Positions 7,876 through 17,207 of a stretch of DNA of 64,000 nt are shown one piece after another. The position numbers were made by a program, and so were the translations under genes. Every line of letters starts with the position of its first letter. The stretch's first letter is position 1. This DNA is from Alicyclobacillus herbarius DSM 13609 (GTDB lineage: Bacteria > Bacillota > Bacilli > Alicyclobacillales > Alicyclobacillaceae), in the NCBI RefSeq assembly GCF_000430585.1, contig NZ_AUMH01000018.1:1-64000 (forward strand), read 5' to 3'. Below the pieces are notes generated by a model, which ran no database searches, was not told where the DNA came from, and saw nothing but the letters and a program-made list of their open reading frames with translations.

Positions 7876-10800
7876 CTATTTTCCCTTTACTACTCTGCCA
7901 ATTCCATCTTTGCCCCCTACGGAGCAAATGGCATGAGTCGCAAAATCAAAGTACGATCCGTCTAAAACCCCGCTCAAGGTGTTGGAAACCCTGAGTTCAA
8001 TCTCATTCCTTTCATTCGGCCTGACCCATTCAGCGGGTACCTTCCATCGATACGGAGGCCAAGCCTTTACACCCAAGGACTTACCGTTCACCAACACCTC
8101 AAGGCAATCCGCAAATCCCGTTCCCAAATTTGACAGCTCGAGGTCAAACCACTTGCCGTTCGGGATCCTCGGTACATCCACATCACGACGAAATCTCAGC
8201 GTGCCTGCGTAGAACGGGAATCCTGACCATGGGCCCTGGGACCACGGCAGCTGACGCAGAAGTTCATCCAGGATGATGCCCTCGTTGTCCAAATAGACCC
8301 CAAAGTCCCCCACCAAATACAGTGCATCGCGCAATCCGTCTCCGTCATTGGTTAGGTCGACTTGGATACACAGTGTGTTCCGACCAACGAAGAGGTGTTC
8401 CGTGATGTCGCACCCTATGTTGGCGTGGTCATAGACAAAGTAGGGAGTAAACCCGGCGCGGTCGAGCGCTTGCCCATTGACTGTGATGACCGCGTGCCCA
8501 GAAATCGCATCCTGGTCCATAACCAACCGACACACGGCCGGAACCTTCCGCACGTCAAAATTCACGGTATATCTGCAGCTTACCGGGTAGGCGATGCCTA
8601 TTTTCGCCGGAACGCCAAACTCCCCTGTGAAGCGAATTCCTTTCTCGGAGAGGATCTCTTTCATCTGTTCGATGAACGTCTTGACGTTCACCTGCCTCGG
8701 AATCCGCGCGTTCTCGCAGTCTGAGGGAGCTAACAGCTCGAATACAAATTGATCGAATCGTGCTACATTCAGGTTCTCAGGTTGCACCGTCCAGTCTCCG
8801 CTCAAATCCACCGTAACTACGTGACCGGCTGTTTGCGTGAACTGGCCGTCAACTAAGCTGCCTGGGTCTGCCAGGGAAACCTCAATGAGCGCGGATTCAA
8901 ACGAACCGAGTGTGAGGTCAAGTCCCCATTTGCCGTTCTCGCGTCGTTGTCCATCCAAGCGCGTGGTTGTTGCGTTCTCTACATGAATACGGGTAAATCC
9001 ACATTCGCAAGCCTCACCATCGTCAAGTAGACCGCTGCTCACAAATAACGTTCCGCACACAGGGTGCTGTTCTTGATTGGTGAGAAAGACAAGGTACGAT
9101 TTCTTTGTTTCAAGGTACCGAACATTCATCAGACACGTACGCCCCGCGGAGGCAGGGACAAAATGGATGGCCGGGGGAAGCAGCGCGTTGAGCAGGTCGA
9201 CTACCGCAGTTCCGGAATCCACCTCGTTCGAATTCCCATCGCTTGCACGTTGCACCGGTACAAAGTACGCTTGTTTGTTCCCTTTAAAATACCGTTCCTG
9301 CTCGTGTCCCGGGGCCACGTCTGTACCATCGAGATACGCAGGTAGGGTAGACGCCTTTACCCCGAATGTCTCTAAAATCTCAGTCTCCGTCGGGCTGTCC
9401 TCTTCAATGGCTTCAAACGGAAGCAAGCCAACACTCAGGACGATGCCACCCTTGTCGAGGAACTGCTTTAGGACACTCCAGGCGCTGGACTCGATATTCG
9501 TCATTGGCGGCAGGATTAAGGCTCGATACATGGCAGACCCGATGCGAAGACAACCGTCTTCAACGGTGGCTGTGGTCAGGAACTCCGGATCGAGGTGATC
9601 GAACGGCCGATGGCTCAACAATAACTCCTCGCCGATGTTCAACCAATCCGATTTTAAGCGTTCCAGAAACCGTTGTTCGTCGTCGTCCTTTCCCATGTAT
9701 CGAAAGCCATGTAGCGGGTTTCCCATATGCGTCCATAAACTCGTGGTCGGGTCAAGCAACGCGATATCGGCAGTACTCTCCCCCATCGACATCAGATAGG
9801 CGAGACGACCCACATAATCCCCGAGATGACGAAAGTGCTTCCAGTAGGGGGCTTGATAAAACTGTGAAGGCGGGGCATCGTGCTTTCGTAATCCGTCCAA
9901 GGTATAAAAAAACGCGTGGAAGTTAAAGAAGTTGATACCCATTGCGACAAGTCGATCGATCATCCACTTCGCATCGAACATGGTCATCGACCAGCCAACG
10001 CTGTGAAAACACTCGACCAGTGCCCTGGGCCGGTCAAGCTGCCTCGCTAAAGAACTTGCCATCTTTGGATTCGAACGCAGATTTGCGTAGTAGTGTTTAA
10101 TAATCCAGTCCAGTGAACGTCCAACTTTCTCATGCGCGCTATCACACCCTACGATATGACTGTATCGTTGCGTCGTCATCCGCAGCGAAGGTACCTCAGC
10201 CACATATTGCAGCCCATTCCGATCACACCACTCTCTCACTTTTCGATGATATGTCTCGCGAATCACATGGTCTAAACCGGAAAAATAGCGATAACGAATC
10301 TTAGCCGCGTCTTTGTAATCCGAATGCGTGAGGGCAACTAAATGATTATGTACCGGAATATCGTCGAACCTCCACGTTGAAAGCTGACGTGACCAAGGGA
10401 AATGGCCGAGAAACCCGATTTCGTCCGTAAATACCCCCTTCACAACGTTACCAAAGTACTCTCCAATTTCCTGTCGATAACGTTCGTGGGTTAAGCGAAG
10501 AAAGGTTTCCACTGCCTCATCGTTACCGGGATCGACGAAGGTTCCGTAGTACTTAAAATCCTTAATTTCAACTTCAATAAAGGCGTTAATTTCCCACCTG
10601 CCTTCAGGTGCTGACCATTCGAGTCTCTTAATTGGGTTATACGTAAAAAAACGCTTATGATTATAGGAAGTTAAACCTGTTTCCTGGTAAATGGATTCGA
10701 TTTGGATGTTCCCGATAAAGGGATTGAGGTCTATCGACATTTCCCACAATCGCCGGCCCCCAACGATAGGCGTTGCTTGCGCAAACAAAACGCGTCCCCA

Positions 10801-11181
10801 CGGCAGATCCATCGTGACCTCTTGTGATGACTCTATCAACGCACTTTTGTGTTCCAGGTAGCAGTGTTTGGCCTCGGGGTGCTCTAAGAGCACCTCTCCG
10901 CCCGCCACGCCACTCGGGTATGGGTACTCGTCATACAACCAAACGTGCAAGTCGTACCGGGCCGCGACTTCAATCGCATGCCGAACCCTTTCAAACCAGG
11001 TGTTTGAAAGGTATGGAATCGATAAGCCCTGCCGAGGACAGATAAAAAATCCGCCAATGCCCTTGTCGTACATTTCCTGGATTTGACGCTCGATCTCGTC
11101 GGGATCCATGACCCCATTCCAAAACCAAAAGGGGTGAATTCGGTACTCCATCGGCGGGTCCTTAATTAGCTTCTCATCCAC
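7876..11181 (-). CDS. GH106-like alpha-L-rhamnosidase (large glycoside hydrolase)
   Basis: A 1101-residue protein without a signal peptide, so probably cytoplasmic. Near the N-terminus it has HPFWFWNG, EIERQIQEMYDKGIGGFF and WLYDEYPYPSG, the TIM-barrel start seen in the GH106 alpha-L-rhamnosidase group and its relatives. The C-terminal third reads like beta-sandwich domains with galactose-binding folds (for example CRLVMDQDAISGHAVITVNG and WFDLELSNLGTGFADCLEVLVNG). GTG at 11181 is preferred for AAAGGAAGTGA just before it; the frame is open to 11331 without support. It follows the LplA-type binding protein after a hairpin. It would cleave rhamnosyl residues from imported oligosaccharides. Assignment to GH106 rather than a sister family is moderate. 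Confidence 0.75.
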   Translation of the reverse strand: MDEKLIKDPPMEYRIHPFWFWNGVMDPDEIERQIQEMYDKGIGGFFICPRQGLSIPYLSNTWFERVRHAIEVAARYDLHVWLYDEYPYPSGVAGGEVLLEHPEAKHCYLEHKSALIESSQEVTMDLPWGRVLFAQATPIVGGRRLWEMSIDLNPFIGNIQIESIYQETGLTSYNHKRFFTYNPIKRLEWSAPEGRWEINAFIEVEIKDFKYYGTFVDPGNDEAVETFLRLTHERYRQEIGEYFGNVVKGVFTDEIGFLGHFPWSRQLSTWRFDDIPVHNHLVALTHSDYKDAAKIRYRYFSGLDHVIRETYHRKVREWCDRNGLQYVAEVPSLRMTTQRYSHIVGCDSAHEKVGRSLDWIIKHYYANLRSNPKMASSLARQLDRPRALVECFHSVGWSMTMFDAKWMIDRLVAMGINFFNFHAFFYTLDGLRKHDAPPSQFYQAPYWKHFRHLGDYVGRLAYLMSMGESTADIALLDPTTSLWTHMGNPLHGFRYMGKDDDEQRFLERLKSDWLNIGEELLLSHRPFDHLDPEFLTTATVEDGCLRIGSAMYRALILPPMTNIESSAWSVLKQFLDKGGIVLSVGLLPFEAIEEDSPTETEILETFGVKASTLPAYLDGTDVAPGHEQERYFKGNKQAYFVPVQRASDGNSNEVDSGTAVVDLLNALLPPAIHFVPASAGRTCLMNVRYLETKKSYLVFLTNQEQHPVCGTLFVSSGLLDDGEACECGFTRIHVENATTTRLDGQRRENGKWGLDLTLGSFESALIEVSLADPGSLVDGQFTQTAGHVVTVDLSGDWTVQPENLNVARFDQFVFELLAPSDCENARIPRQVNVKTFIEQMKEILSEKGIRFTGEFGVPAKIGIAYPVSCRYTVNFDVRKVPAVCRLVMDQDAISGHAVITVNGQALDRAGFTPYFVYDHANIGCDITEHLFVGRNTLCIQVDLTNDGDGLRDALYLVGDFGVYLDNEGIILDELLRQLPWSQGPWSGFPFYAGTLRFRRDVDVPRIPNGKWFDLELSNLGTGFADCLEVLVNGKSLGVKAWPPYRWKVPAEWVRPNERNEIELRVSNTLSGVLDGSYFDFATHAICSVGGKDGIGRVVKGK

Positions 11182-11303
11182 ACCAGTCACTTCCTTTGCG
11201 AACGCACCCAAATGGTACCTCTGCTTCCATGCCGAGCGGCGGTCTTGGCAGCCGGGATCCCAAACCCCATGACGATGACCAGGCGTAATGTGCCAGTTCG
11301 TAA

Positions 11304-11328
11304 GGGTGCCCGTGGTTCGCGAGCACCC
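11304..11328 (-). terminator. Intercistronic hairpin between binding-protein and GH106 genes
   Basis: On the minus strand GGGTGCTCG and CGGGCACCC form a nine-pair stem (one G-T) with a seven-base loop. It is followed by TTACG rather than a T-run, so it is more likely an mRNA-stabilising or attenuating hairpin than a full terminator. It stands 24 bases after the binding-protein stop, a usual place for raising SBP levels over downstream genes. Confidence 0.6.
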
Positions 11329-11351
11329 CATCTCATAACTCCGTTAATCAC

Positions 11352-12893
11352 TTATTGTGGGCCTTTATTGTGGTCTTTCGCGTACGCTGCATTGATCTCT
11401 TTGACAACTTGGTCTCCTCCACTCTTTTTCCAGAGGGCCAATGCAGCCTTGAGCCCTGCCTCATTCGTTTGCCCGACGATGTACTTCGTCATGGCGTCAC
11501 TCAAGATGTTGTCCAACTGGGTTCCTTGCTGCGCGTATGTCGGAGAAAAGTACCCAGCCGCCGGATTCGCTACGAGATATTTCAAATTCGATTTCTCGGT
11601 TGCAAGCACCATCTTCTTCGTATCATCGATAGGCGGAGTGAGCGCATCATCCTCTGGGATATACACACCGAGTTGATTGAGGTCATTGAGCATCGCAGCA
11701 TACTTCGGATCGTTCGGGTGCAGAGGCACGGCGTAGCCGTTGACGACTTTGTAATTCACGCCTTCCACGCCATCATCGAGAAGGGTTTGTCCCTCTTTCG
11801 AATCGAGTTTATCCAGGAAGGAGAGAACCTTTTTCAGCTCCGCGACCGTCTTGACACTGGTCTTCGGGATGACATACATACCCGCAAACCCAGATGTCGA
11901 TAGCGTCTTCGGTTTCCCGTCCGGCCCCTCGATGGCACCTATCTCGCCGATCTTTCCTTTTAAACTGGGGTCTTCTTTCACGATCTGATCTGCGCGATCC
12001 GCCACGTCCACGATCACGCCCGCCTTACCCTGCTCAAAGGGTTTATTCCAGTCGTCCGGCGGCATCACGGCGAAATCGGAATTCACCAATTTTTCTTTAT
12101 ATATCTTGCGGAAAAAGTTTAACGCGTTCAGATACTCCGGGGTCTCTGCAGCTGGAATCAGTTTTCCGTTTTTCAATCCCCACTGATTCGGCACTCCGAA
12201 CCACGGCTCCATAGCCTGCCATGGCCCCGGGTATTGCGTCACAACCATACCGTAGGTGTCGTTTTTCCCATCTTTATCAGGGTCTTTATATGTGAACGCA
12301 TACAGCATATTGTAGAAATCTTGCACCGTTTTCGGTGTCGGAAGGCCAACATTCTTGAGCCAGTCCTTACGGTAAATGATAGCCATTCTTCCTAATGGTC
12401 GGGACCGATAGATGCCATAGGTCTTTCCGTTAATCGAGCTGCTTTGGAGTGCAATCGGATTCGCCTTGCTCAGGTTTGGATAATCCTTGAGGTAGGGTCC
12501 GAGATCCCAGAATTCGCCCGCATTCGCGGCCTTGACAATGCTCGATGTTATCGAGTCCACCAAGACTAGATCGGGTAGATTCCCAGACGCTAAGGCAATG
12601 TTCAGTTTATCATCGTAGTTGGTATTTGGAACCCAATTAATCGTCATTTTTGTGTTGGTGAGTTTCTCGATAGCTTTCCACACCGGGCTACTCGGTGTCG
12701 GCTCTGTGGTCTGGAATCCATCCGTCATGATGGTGATGTGAAAGGGACCTTTGCTGGATGTGTCTGTCGAACTCGTAGATGAGGCATTATTATTACCCGT
12801 GTTACTCGCGCCCCCACACCCTGCAAGCACCCACAGTGGAGCCGAACACGCCGCCAGTAACGAAACCTTTGTTACCCACGACTTTCTTTTCAC
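11352..12893 (-). CDS. Sugar-binding lipoprotein, LplA/YtcQ type
   Basis: Substrate-binding protein of the LplB-LplC importer, 513 residues. The signal peptide reads KRKSWVTKVSLLAACSAPLW and ends in the lipobox VLAGC. Around residue 200 is DPDKDGKNDTYG, the Ca-binding loop typical of LplA/YtcQ-type proteins that bind oligosaccharides. GTG at 12893 with GGGGGG six bases before it is the best start; the frame stays open to 12932. It is the third gene after two permeases and is followed by the hairpin at 11304-11328. In B. subtilis the related YtcQ/YtcP/YteP system imports rhamnogalacturonan fragments, which fits this locus. Confidence 0.88.
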   Translation of the reverse strand: MKRKSWVTKVSLLAACSAPLWVLAGCGGASNTGNNNASSTSSTDTSSKGPFHITIMTDGFQTTEPTPSSPVWKAIEKLTNTKMTINWVPNTNYDDKLNIALASGNLPDLVLVDSITSSIVKAANAGEFWDLGPYLKDYPNLSKANPIALQSSSINGKTYGIYRSRPLGRMAIIYRKDWLKNVGLPTPKTVQDFYNMLYAFTYKDPDKDGKNDTYGMVVTQYPGPWQAMEPWFGVPNQWGLKNGKLIPAAETPEYLNALNFFRKIYKEKLVNSDFAVMPPDDWNKPFEQGKAGVIVDVADRADQIVKEDPSLKGKIGEIGAIEGPDGKPKTLSTSGFAGMYVIPKTSVKTVAELKKVLSFLDKLDSKEGQTLLDDGVEGVNYKVVNGYAVPLHPNDPKYAAMLNDLNQLGVYIPEDDALTPPIDDTKKMVLATEKSNLKYLVANPAAGYFSPTYAQQGTQLDNILSDAMTKYIVGQTNEAGLKAALALWKKSGGDQVVKEINAAYAKDHNKGPQ

Positions 12894-12982
12894 GTTATTC
12901 CCCCCTGGATTCATAGACATAACCAATTGCATCTATCGCGACGAAACCCACAGAGTGCTTTCGCCTCTAGGTTTCGCAGCAA

Positions 12983-13867
12983 TCATTCCTTAATGGCGCC
13001 AATCAAAACCCCTTTGACAAAATACTTTTGCAACCACGGATACACCAAGACGACAGGCAGCATGCTGATAACAATGACGGCCATCTTGATAGTTTGACTC
13101 GGTGGCTGAACGAATGTCGTACCCACCAAATTCGGGTTGGCCAAACTCTGTTCTTGGGACTGCATGACAATTTGCTGAAGCAATAACTGCAACGGCCATT
13201 TGGTGGAATCATTCAGATAGAGCAAGGCATTCATGAAATCATCCCAGTGGCCGACCGCATAGAACAACGCAAACGTAGCCAACATGGGCTTCGATAACGG
13301 GAGCGCAATCCGCCAGAAAACACCAATATCTGAACACCCGTCGATACTGGCCGCCTCTACCAGACCCGGAGGCAACTCCTCAAAGAACTTTTTTACAATA
13401 ATCAAGTTGAAGGCCGAAATCGCGACCGGAAGGATCATGGACCATAACGAATTGAGCAAGCCGAGGTTCTTGACGACGAGGTACGTCGGAATCATGCCTC
13501 CACTAAACACCATTGAAAAGATCACCAAATTCAAGATGATGTTTCGCCCTGCTAACTGCCTTCGTGATAACGCGTACGCCATTGTGGTGGTGCAAAAGAG
13601 GTTAACGAGTGTACCCACCACTGTGATGTAGACCGAGATCCAGATGGAATGGAGTAATGTGGGCGTCGAAAAGATAAATTGATATGCAGAAAAAGTAATG
13701 TGTTTCGGTATGAAGACCAGGTATTGCTGACTCAGTTCTTCGTTACTTGCAAAGGAACCAGCCAAGACATAAATGAAGGGAATGAGTGTGATGGCTGATA
13801 CGAACCCTAGAAACACATAGTTGAACACATCAAAGATCCGACCGGCGGTCGAGTTGTATAACTTCAT
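12983..13867 (-). CDS. Sugar ABC permease, LplC/YtcP type
   Basis: A 294-residue CUT1 permease with six membrane segments. The EAA loop VEAASIDGCSDIGVFWRIALPLSK lies near residue 190, and the C-terminus KYFVKGVLIGAIKE is intact, unlike the MalG paralogue at 324-1127. ATG at 13867 is favoured by AGGTG eight bases upstream; a GTG at 13876 is possible. It pairs with the LplB-type permease 23 bases upstream and the lipoprotein downstream. No ATPase gene is present, so a general MsmX-like ATPase elsewhere is expected. Confidence 0.9.
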   Translation of the reverse strand: MKLYNSTAGRIFDVFNYVFLGFVSAITLIPFIYVLAGSFASNEELSQQYLVFIPKHITFSAYQFIFSTPTLLHSIWISVYITVVGTLVNLFCTTTMAYALSRRQLAGRNIILNLVIFSMVFSGGMIPTYLVVKNLGLLNSLWSMILPVAISAFNLIIVKKFFEELPPGLVEAASIDGCSDIGVFWRIALPLSKPMLATFALFYAVGHWDDFMNALLYLNDSTKWPLQLLLQQIVMQSQEQSLANPNLVGTTFVQPPSQTIKMAVIVISMLPVVLVYPWLQKYFVKGVLIGAIKE

Positions 13868-13890
13868 CTGTCGCACCTCAGTCCTTTCCC

Positions 13891-14850
13891 CTAGAATATC
13901 CCGCCTTGTCCAGATTTCTTGGCGATCCAGTTGCTGGCGAATATTAACACAGCGCCCACGACCGACTTAAAGAGACCGACAGCCGTGCTGTAGCTGAAGG
14001 AGCCTTGCGTGATTCCGACAAAGTAGACATAGGTGTCATAGACATCGGCGACACTTCGGTTCAAGGAATTCGTCATCAGATAAATCTGCTCAAACCCATT
14101 ATCCAGGACTGAGCCCATCCGCAAGATCAGTAAGACGATGATCACCGGTCGGATGGCCGGCAGAGTTACGTGCCACATTTGCCTCCACCTGCCCGCACCG
14201 TCAATGACAGCGGCTTCATAGAGCTGAGTATCGACCCCAGCTAAGGCCGCAAGGAACAAGATTGTGCCCCATCCGGTTTCCTTCCAAATGGTCTGGAGCG
14301 TAATCATCGGACGAAACCAAGCTTCACTCGTCAGAAAGGGGATTTGATGCCCGGTTGTTTGCTGTAACAACTGGTTTACGAGTCCACCATCTGTAGTCAG
14401 AAAGACATAGGTAATACTCGCGATGATCACCATAGACATAAAATGGGGTAAGTAGACAATCGTCTGTATGGTCCTTTTGTAAAAGGACTTTCTGATTTCG
14501 TTTAACATGAGCGCAAGAACAATCGGGGCCGGAAAGAAAAACACGATATTGAGCAACGAGAGTATGAGCGTATTTCGCATCAATCGTAAGAAGTCTGGGT
14601 TTTCGAAGAATACCTGGAAGTTTTGCAATCCTACCCACGGGCTGCGGAAAAACCCGAGAAACGGTTGATAATCCTTAAACGCCAGGAGCACGCCCCACAT
14701 AGGTACATATTTAAACACAAGAAAATAGACCAAACCCGGCAACAATAAAACATACAAATACCTATCTCGCCACAGTTTCGATAAAATGGACTTTCTTTTT
14801 GGGATTACAATGTCCGAAGACAGTGTACCCCTTTGTACTTCCGTGGACAT
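13891..14850 (-). CDS. Sugar ABC permease, LplB/YteP type
   Basis: A 319-residue CUT1 permease. The cytoplasmic N-terminus leads into YLYVLLLPGLVYFLVFKYVPMWG and then KDYQPFLGFFRSPWVGLQNF, which is diagnostic for the LplB/YteP group. The EAA loop YEAAVIDGAGRWRQMWHVTLPAI lies near residue 215. It is the first gene of the importer unit and has a promoter with a cre-like site 165-195 bases upstream. Together with LplC and LplA it would bring in oligosaccharides released by the secreted lyase. Confidence 0.9.
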   Translation of the reverse strand: MSTEVQRGTLSSDIVIPKRKSILSKLWRDRYLYVLLLPGLVYFLVFKYVPMWGVLLAFKDYQPFLGFFRSPWVGLQNFQVFFENPDFLRLMRNTLILSLLNIVFFFPAPIVLALMLNEIRKSFYKRTIQTIVYLPHFMSMVIIASITYVFLTTDGGLVNQLLQQTTGHQIPFLTSEAWFRPMITLQTIWKETGWGTILFLAALAGVDTQLYEAAVIDGAGRWRQMWHVTLPAIRPVIIVLLILRMGSVLDNGFEQIYLMTNSLNRSVADVYDTYVYFVGITQGSFSYSTAVGLFKSVVGAVLIFASNWIAKKSGQGGIF

Positions 14851-15014
14851 TTTTGAACCACCCGCCTTACGTCCTATCCACCCAGAACAAGACCATTTTT
14901 ACCGCACTGGCTTGGATAAATTCGTACTAAACGAAGGGAACCGCGTGGATAACGAATTGGTCGAACACCTAATTCGATAAGGAGTAAATATTTTATCACT
15001 TCGAAGTTGACTCT

Positions 15015-15044
15015 ATTATAGTCGAACTAGGGATGCGTTTTCAA
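15015..15044 (-). promoter_or_regulatory. Promoter of the LplB-LplC-LplA-GH106 unit with cre-like site
   Basis: On the minus strand TTGAAA (15044-15039) and TATAAT (15020-15015) are 18 bases apart. TTGAAAACGCATCCC (15044-15030) matches most of the CcpA cre consensus and overlaps the -35, a position that would repress. An A/T-rich stretch AAATAAACAAACAAAAAC lies about 12 to 30 bases further upstream and shares the AAATAAACA core seen at 3835 and 7857. Confidence 0.65.
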
Positions 15045-15105
15045 TCCCGTTTACGTGTTTTTGTTTGTTTATTTTTTTGTTCTTGTACGTCTTAGGCACA
15101 CGGTT

Positions 15106-16401
15106 TTATTCGTTACGGTCTTTGGTAATCTGTTCTAGGGAGCCGCCATACTCTCCGCCCGGATAGAGAGTCGAACTATACAACCTCTTACTTTGTGGAA
15201 TACTCGCTCTATGATCCGGTTTGGTTAGATCGATCGGCCTGCTGGCAAAGATATAAGCTTCGCTATCGGTATAGATAATCACGCTTTCTCTGCCAGTGTT
15301 CATGAGGTCCGCGTGTACAACGTATCCATCCACAGGAAATGTCACGACGGGCCGAAGGTACCCATCATATATGGTGGGCATAATTCCTCCACCACGACGA
15401 TAGGCCAGAATGTAATCGCATTCACTATCATCCCATCCTTGTATGGTTTCGATGATCGTAAGCCACCCGTTTGTCGTCCGTTGTTCTTTCCACACTTCCT
15501 GACCCTTCGCGTCGAGTAAGAATATCGCGTCAAGTCCGTCGACCGGATGCCGTCGAATTCGGTCGACACCCGCAATTTGTAACCCGGGGATATCGGTTCG
15601 GAACTTTCCGATGGCTACGTGCTGCGATTCGATGGACCCCTCATATCGCCACAGCTCCTCGCCGTTCTGGTTGTACATGACGGTAACACTTCCGCCGATG
15701 ACTATCTCCATATCATCGTTCCCATCAACGTCACCCACCCAGATACAATCGGCATGTTCGCGTAGATTTTTACTCGACCACAAGGTCTTGCCGTCTGCGT
15801 TGAGGAAATCATATCCAGCTATAATCTCGTCTCGCCCATCGCCATCGAAGTCGTAGACCCAAGGAAAGTGGCCGACGTTCCCCTCATGCTTCCATAAGAC
15901 ACGAAACTCGTTGTCCAAGGCCCACATGGTGGTATAACGATTCTTCACAAGAATTTCTTTGGCGGCATCATTGCCCGTCAGATTGGCGATGATGATACAG
16001 TCATGAGCCTCCGGTTCTGGAAGAGGATAAGTTGCTTTGATCGCCCCATTCGGCCCATCGATAATATGGAACTGGTCGTTCATCACACAAATTACTTCGT
16101 TGAATCCATCGCCGTCGATATCATAAATCTGTGCCGGGTAGTCGGAGCCGGGTCCGCCACAATGTTCATCCGGTTCGCCGACCTGCCACAGCATCTGGCC
16201 ATCTAAATCAAACGCCGTGAGACATTGCACTTGATGCGGTACAAACCGATCATCAATCCCTCCATTCGGTTGAACCATCAATAACTCCATACGTCCGTCC
16301 GCGTCTAAATCGCCGACAAGCATCTTGTTTCGAAGCCCAGCTCGACTGATGTCGATGACTTTGAGCAGCCGAGCAGTCTGGACATCCTTTTCCTGTGACA
16401 T
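15106..16401 (-). CDS. PL11-like FG-GAP beta-propeller protein, cytoplasmic
   Basis: A 431-residue protein built from beta-propeller blades with Ca-binding loops: GDLDADGRMELL, YDIDGDGFNEVI, YDFDGDGRDEIIAG and GDVDGNDDMEIVIGG. The order of these blades, with GHFPWVYDFDGDG and DGKTLWSS between, resembles the propeller of PL11 rhamnogalacturonan lyases (YesW/YesX). The protein is about 200 residues shorter, lacks the N-terminal beta-domain and has no signal peptide. ATG at 16401 follows AGGAGG. It stands 32 bases after the CE12 esterase gene. It could be an intracellular lyase on imported oligomers or a binding protein; activity cannot be decided from sequence. Confidence 0.6.
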   Translation of the reverse strand: MSQEKDVQTARLLKVIDISRAGLRNKMLVGDLDADGRMELLMVQPNGGIDDRFVPHQVQCLTAFDLDGQMLWQVGEPDEHCGGPGSDYPAQIYDIDGDGFNEVICVMNDQFHIIDGPNGAIKATYPLPEPEAHDCIIIANLTGNDAAKEILVKNRYTTMWALDNEFRVLWKHEGNVGHFPWVYDFDGDGRDEIIAGYDFLNADGKTLWSSKNLREHADCIWVGDVDGNDDMEIVIGGSVTVMYNQNGEELWRYEGSIESQHVAIGKFRTDIPGLQIAGVDRIRRHPVDGLDAIFLLDAKGQEVWKEQRTTNGWLTIIETIQGWDDSECDYILAYRRGGGIMPTIYDGYLRPVVTFPVDGYVVHADLMNTGRESVIIYTDSEAYIFASRPIDLTKPDHRASIPQSKRLYSSTLYPGGEYGGSLEQITKDRNE

Positions 16402-16433
16402 TCTCCGATTCCTCCTCAAGTTGAGGTTTTGTC

Positions 16434-17117
16434 CTATTCCGTCCCAACTAGGGTGACGACGTGTGACGAAAGGTCAATATTCAGGTCCTGGACTCCCTGC
16501 GCAACTAACCTCGCAACCTGATACGCGCCTTTTTCCGTGAAGTGGGTAAAGTCCGAACCCGTTATAGAGGCCATGAACCATGTGTGAGCCTCGTCGTAAC
16601 CGAGTTCCGCAAAGCACACGAGACTTTTCGTCATTAAATCAATGAGGGGCACATTTTCGTCCCTTGCGAGTTGTTTCATCGCCTCGCAATAATCCGGAAA
16701 ATCGTTGATATAGCAACCGGAATCGTAGTGCAGTCGCCCGACGGGGGTAATCAGTATCGGATAGGCATGTTTCCGTCGAGCCCCATCGACATACATCTTC
16801 AGGTACCGTTTATAGGTTGTGAACGGTTCGGTATAGCGTTCTGGTTTACTAACGGTCGAATCGTTGTGGCCCATCTGGATAAAGAGATAATCTCCGGCAG
16901 CCAATTGACGCAGAATATCGTCCAGCCGACCCTCCTCGACAAAGGTTTTCGAGCTCCTCCCACCAATGGCATGATTGAAAAACACAACCTTTTCATCGAA
17001 GTACCTGTCGATAAATTGTCCCCAGCCGGCCTGTGGGGCGAAATCTTTCTCGTAGGTCTGAACCGTAGAATCGCCCGCCAAAAATACCCGAATTCTGTCC
17101 GTGCTCGTTTTCGACAT
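16434..17117 (-). CDS. Rhamnogalacturonan acetylesterase, CE12-type SGNH hydrolase
   Basis: A 227-residue SGNH hydrolase without signal peptide. Block I is VFLAGDSTVQTY with the nucleophile Ser near residue 17, block II Gly lies in IGGRSSKTF, block III Asn in QMGHNDST, and the Asp/His pair in GSDFTHFTEKGA. GDSTVQTY plus GGRSSKTF identifies the rhamnogalacturonan acetylesterase family (RhgT/YesT-like), which removes acetyl groups from galacturonate. ATG at 17117 has GAGGATG upstream. It sits between the PL4 lyase and the propeller protein and probably acts on imported fragments. Confidence 0.87.
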   Translation of the reverse strand: MSKTSTDRIRVFLAGDSTVQTYEKDFAPQAGWGQFIDRYFDEKVVFFNHAIGGRSSKTFVEEGRLDDILRQLAAGDYLFIQMGHNDSTVSKPERYTEPFTTYKRYLKMYVDGARRKHAYPILITPVGRLHYDSGCYINDFPDYCEAMKQLARDENVPLIDLMTKSLVCFAELGYDEAHTWFMASITGSDFTHFTEKGAYQVARLVAQGVQDLNIDLSSHVVTLVGTE

Positions 17118-17154
17118 AGGAACACATCCTCAGATAGAGTCTGCATGACAAAAT

Positions 17155-17177
17155 GGTGCCACCCCTGGGGTGACACC
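17155..17177 (-). terminator. Hairpin after the PL4 lyase gene
   Basis: On the minus strand GGTGTCACCC pairs with GGGTGGCACC around a CAG loop (one G-T pair), and ATTTTGTC follows. It lies 31 bases after the lyase stop and before the esterase gene. It can serve as a weak terminator or attenuator. Confidence 0.5.
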
Positions 17178-17207
17178 CAGTTTGTCGTCAGCGAAATGAA
17201 TAGAGAG

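Noticed and set aside
6598-7965. A 455-codon plus-strand frame opposite the dehydrogenase at 6502-7794
   Set aside because: It is the shadow of a well-supported gene and crosses that gene's promoter and start; no motif or ribosome site.
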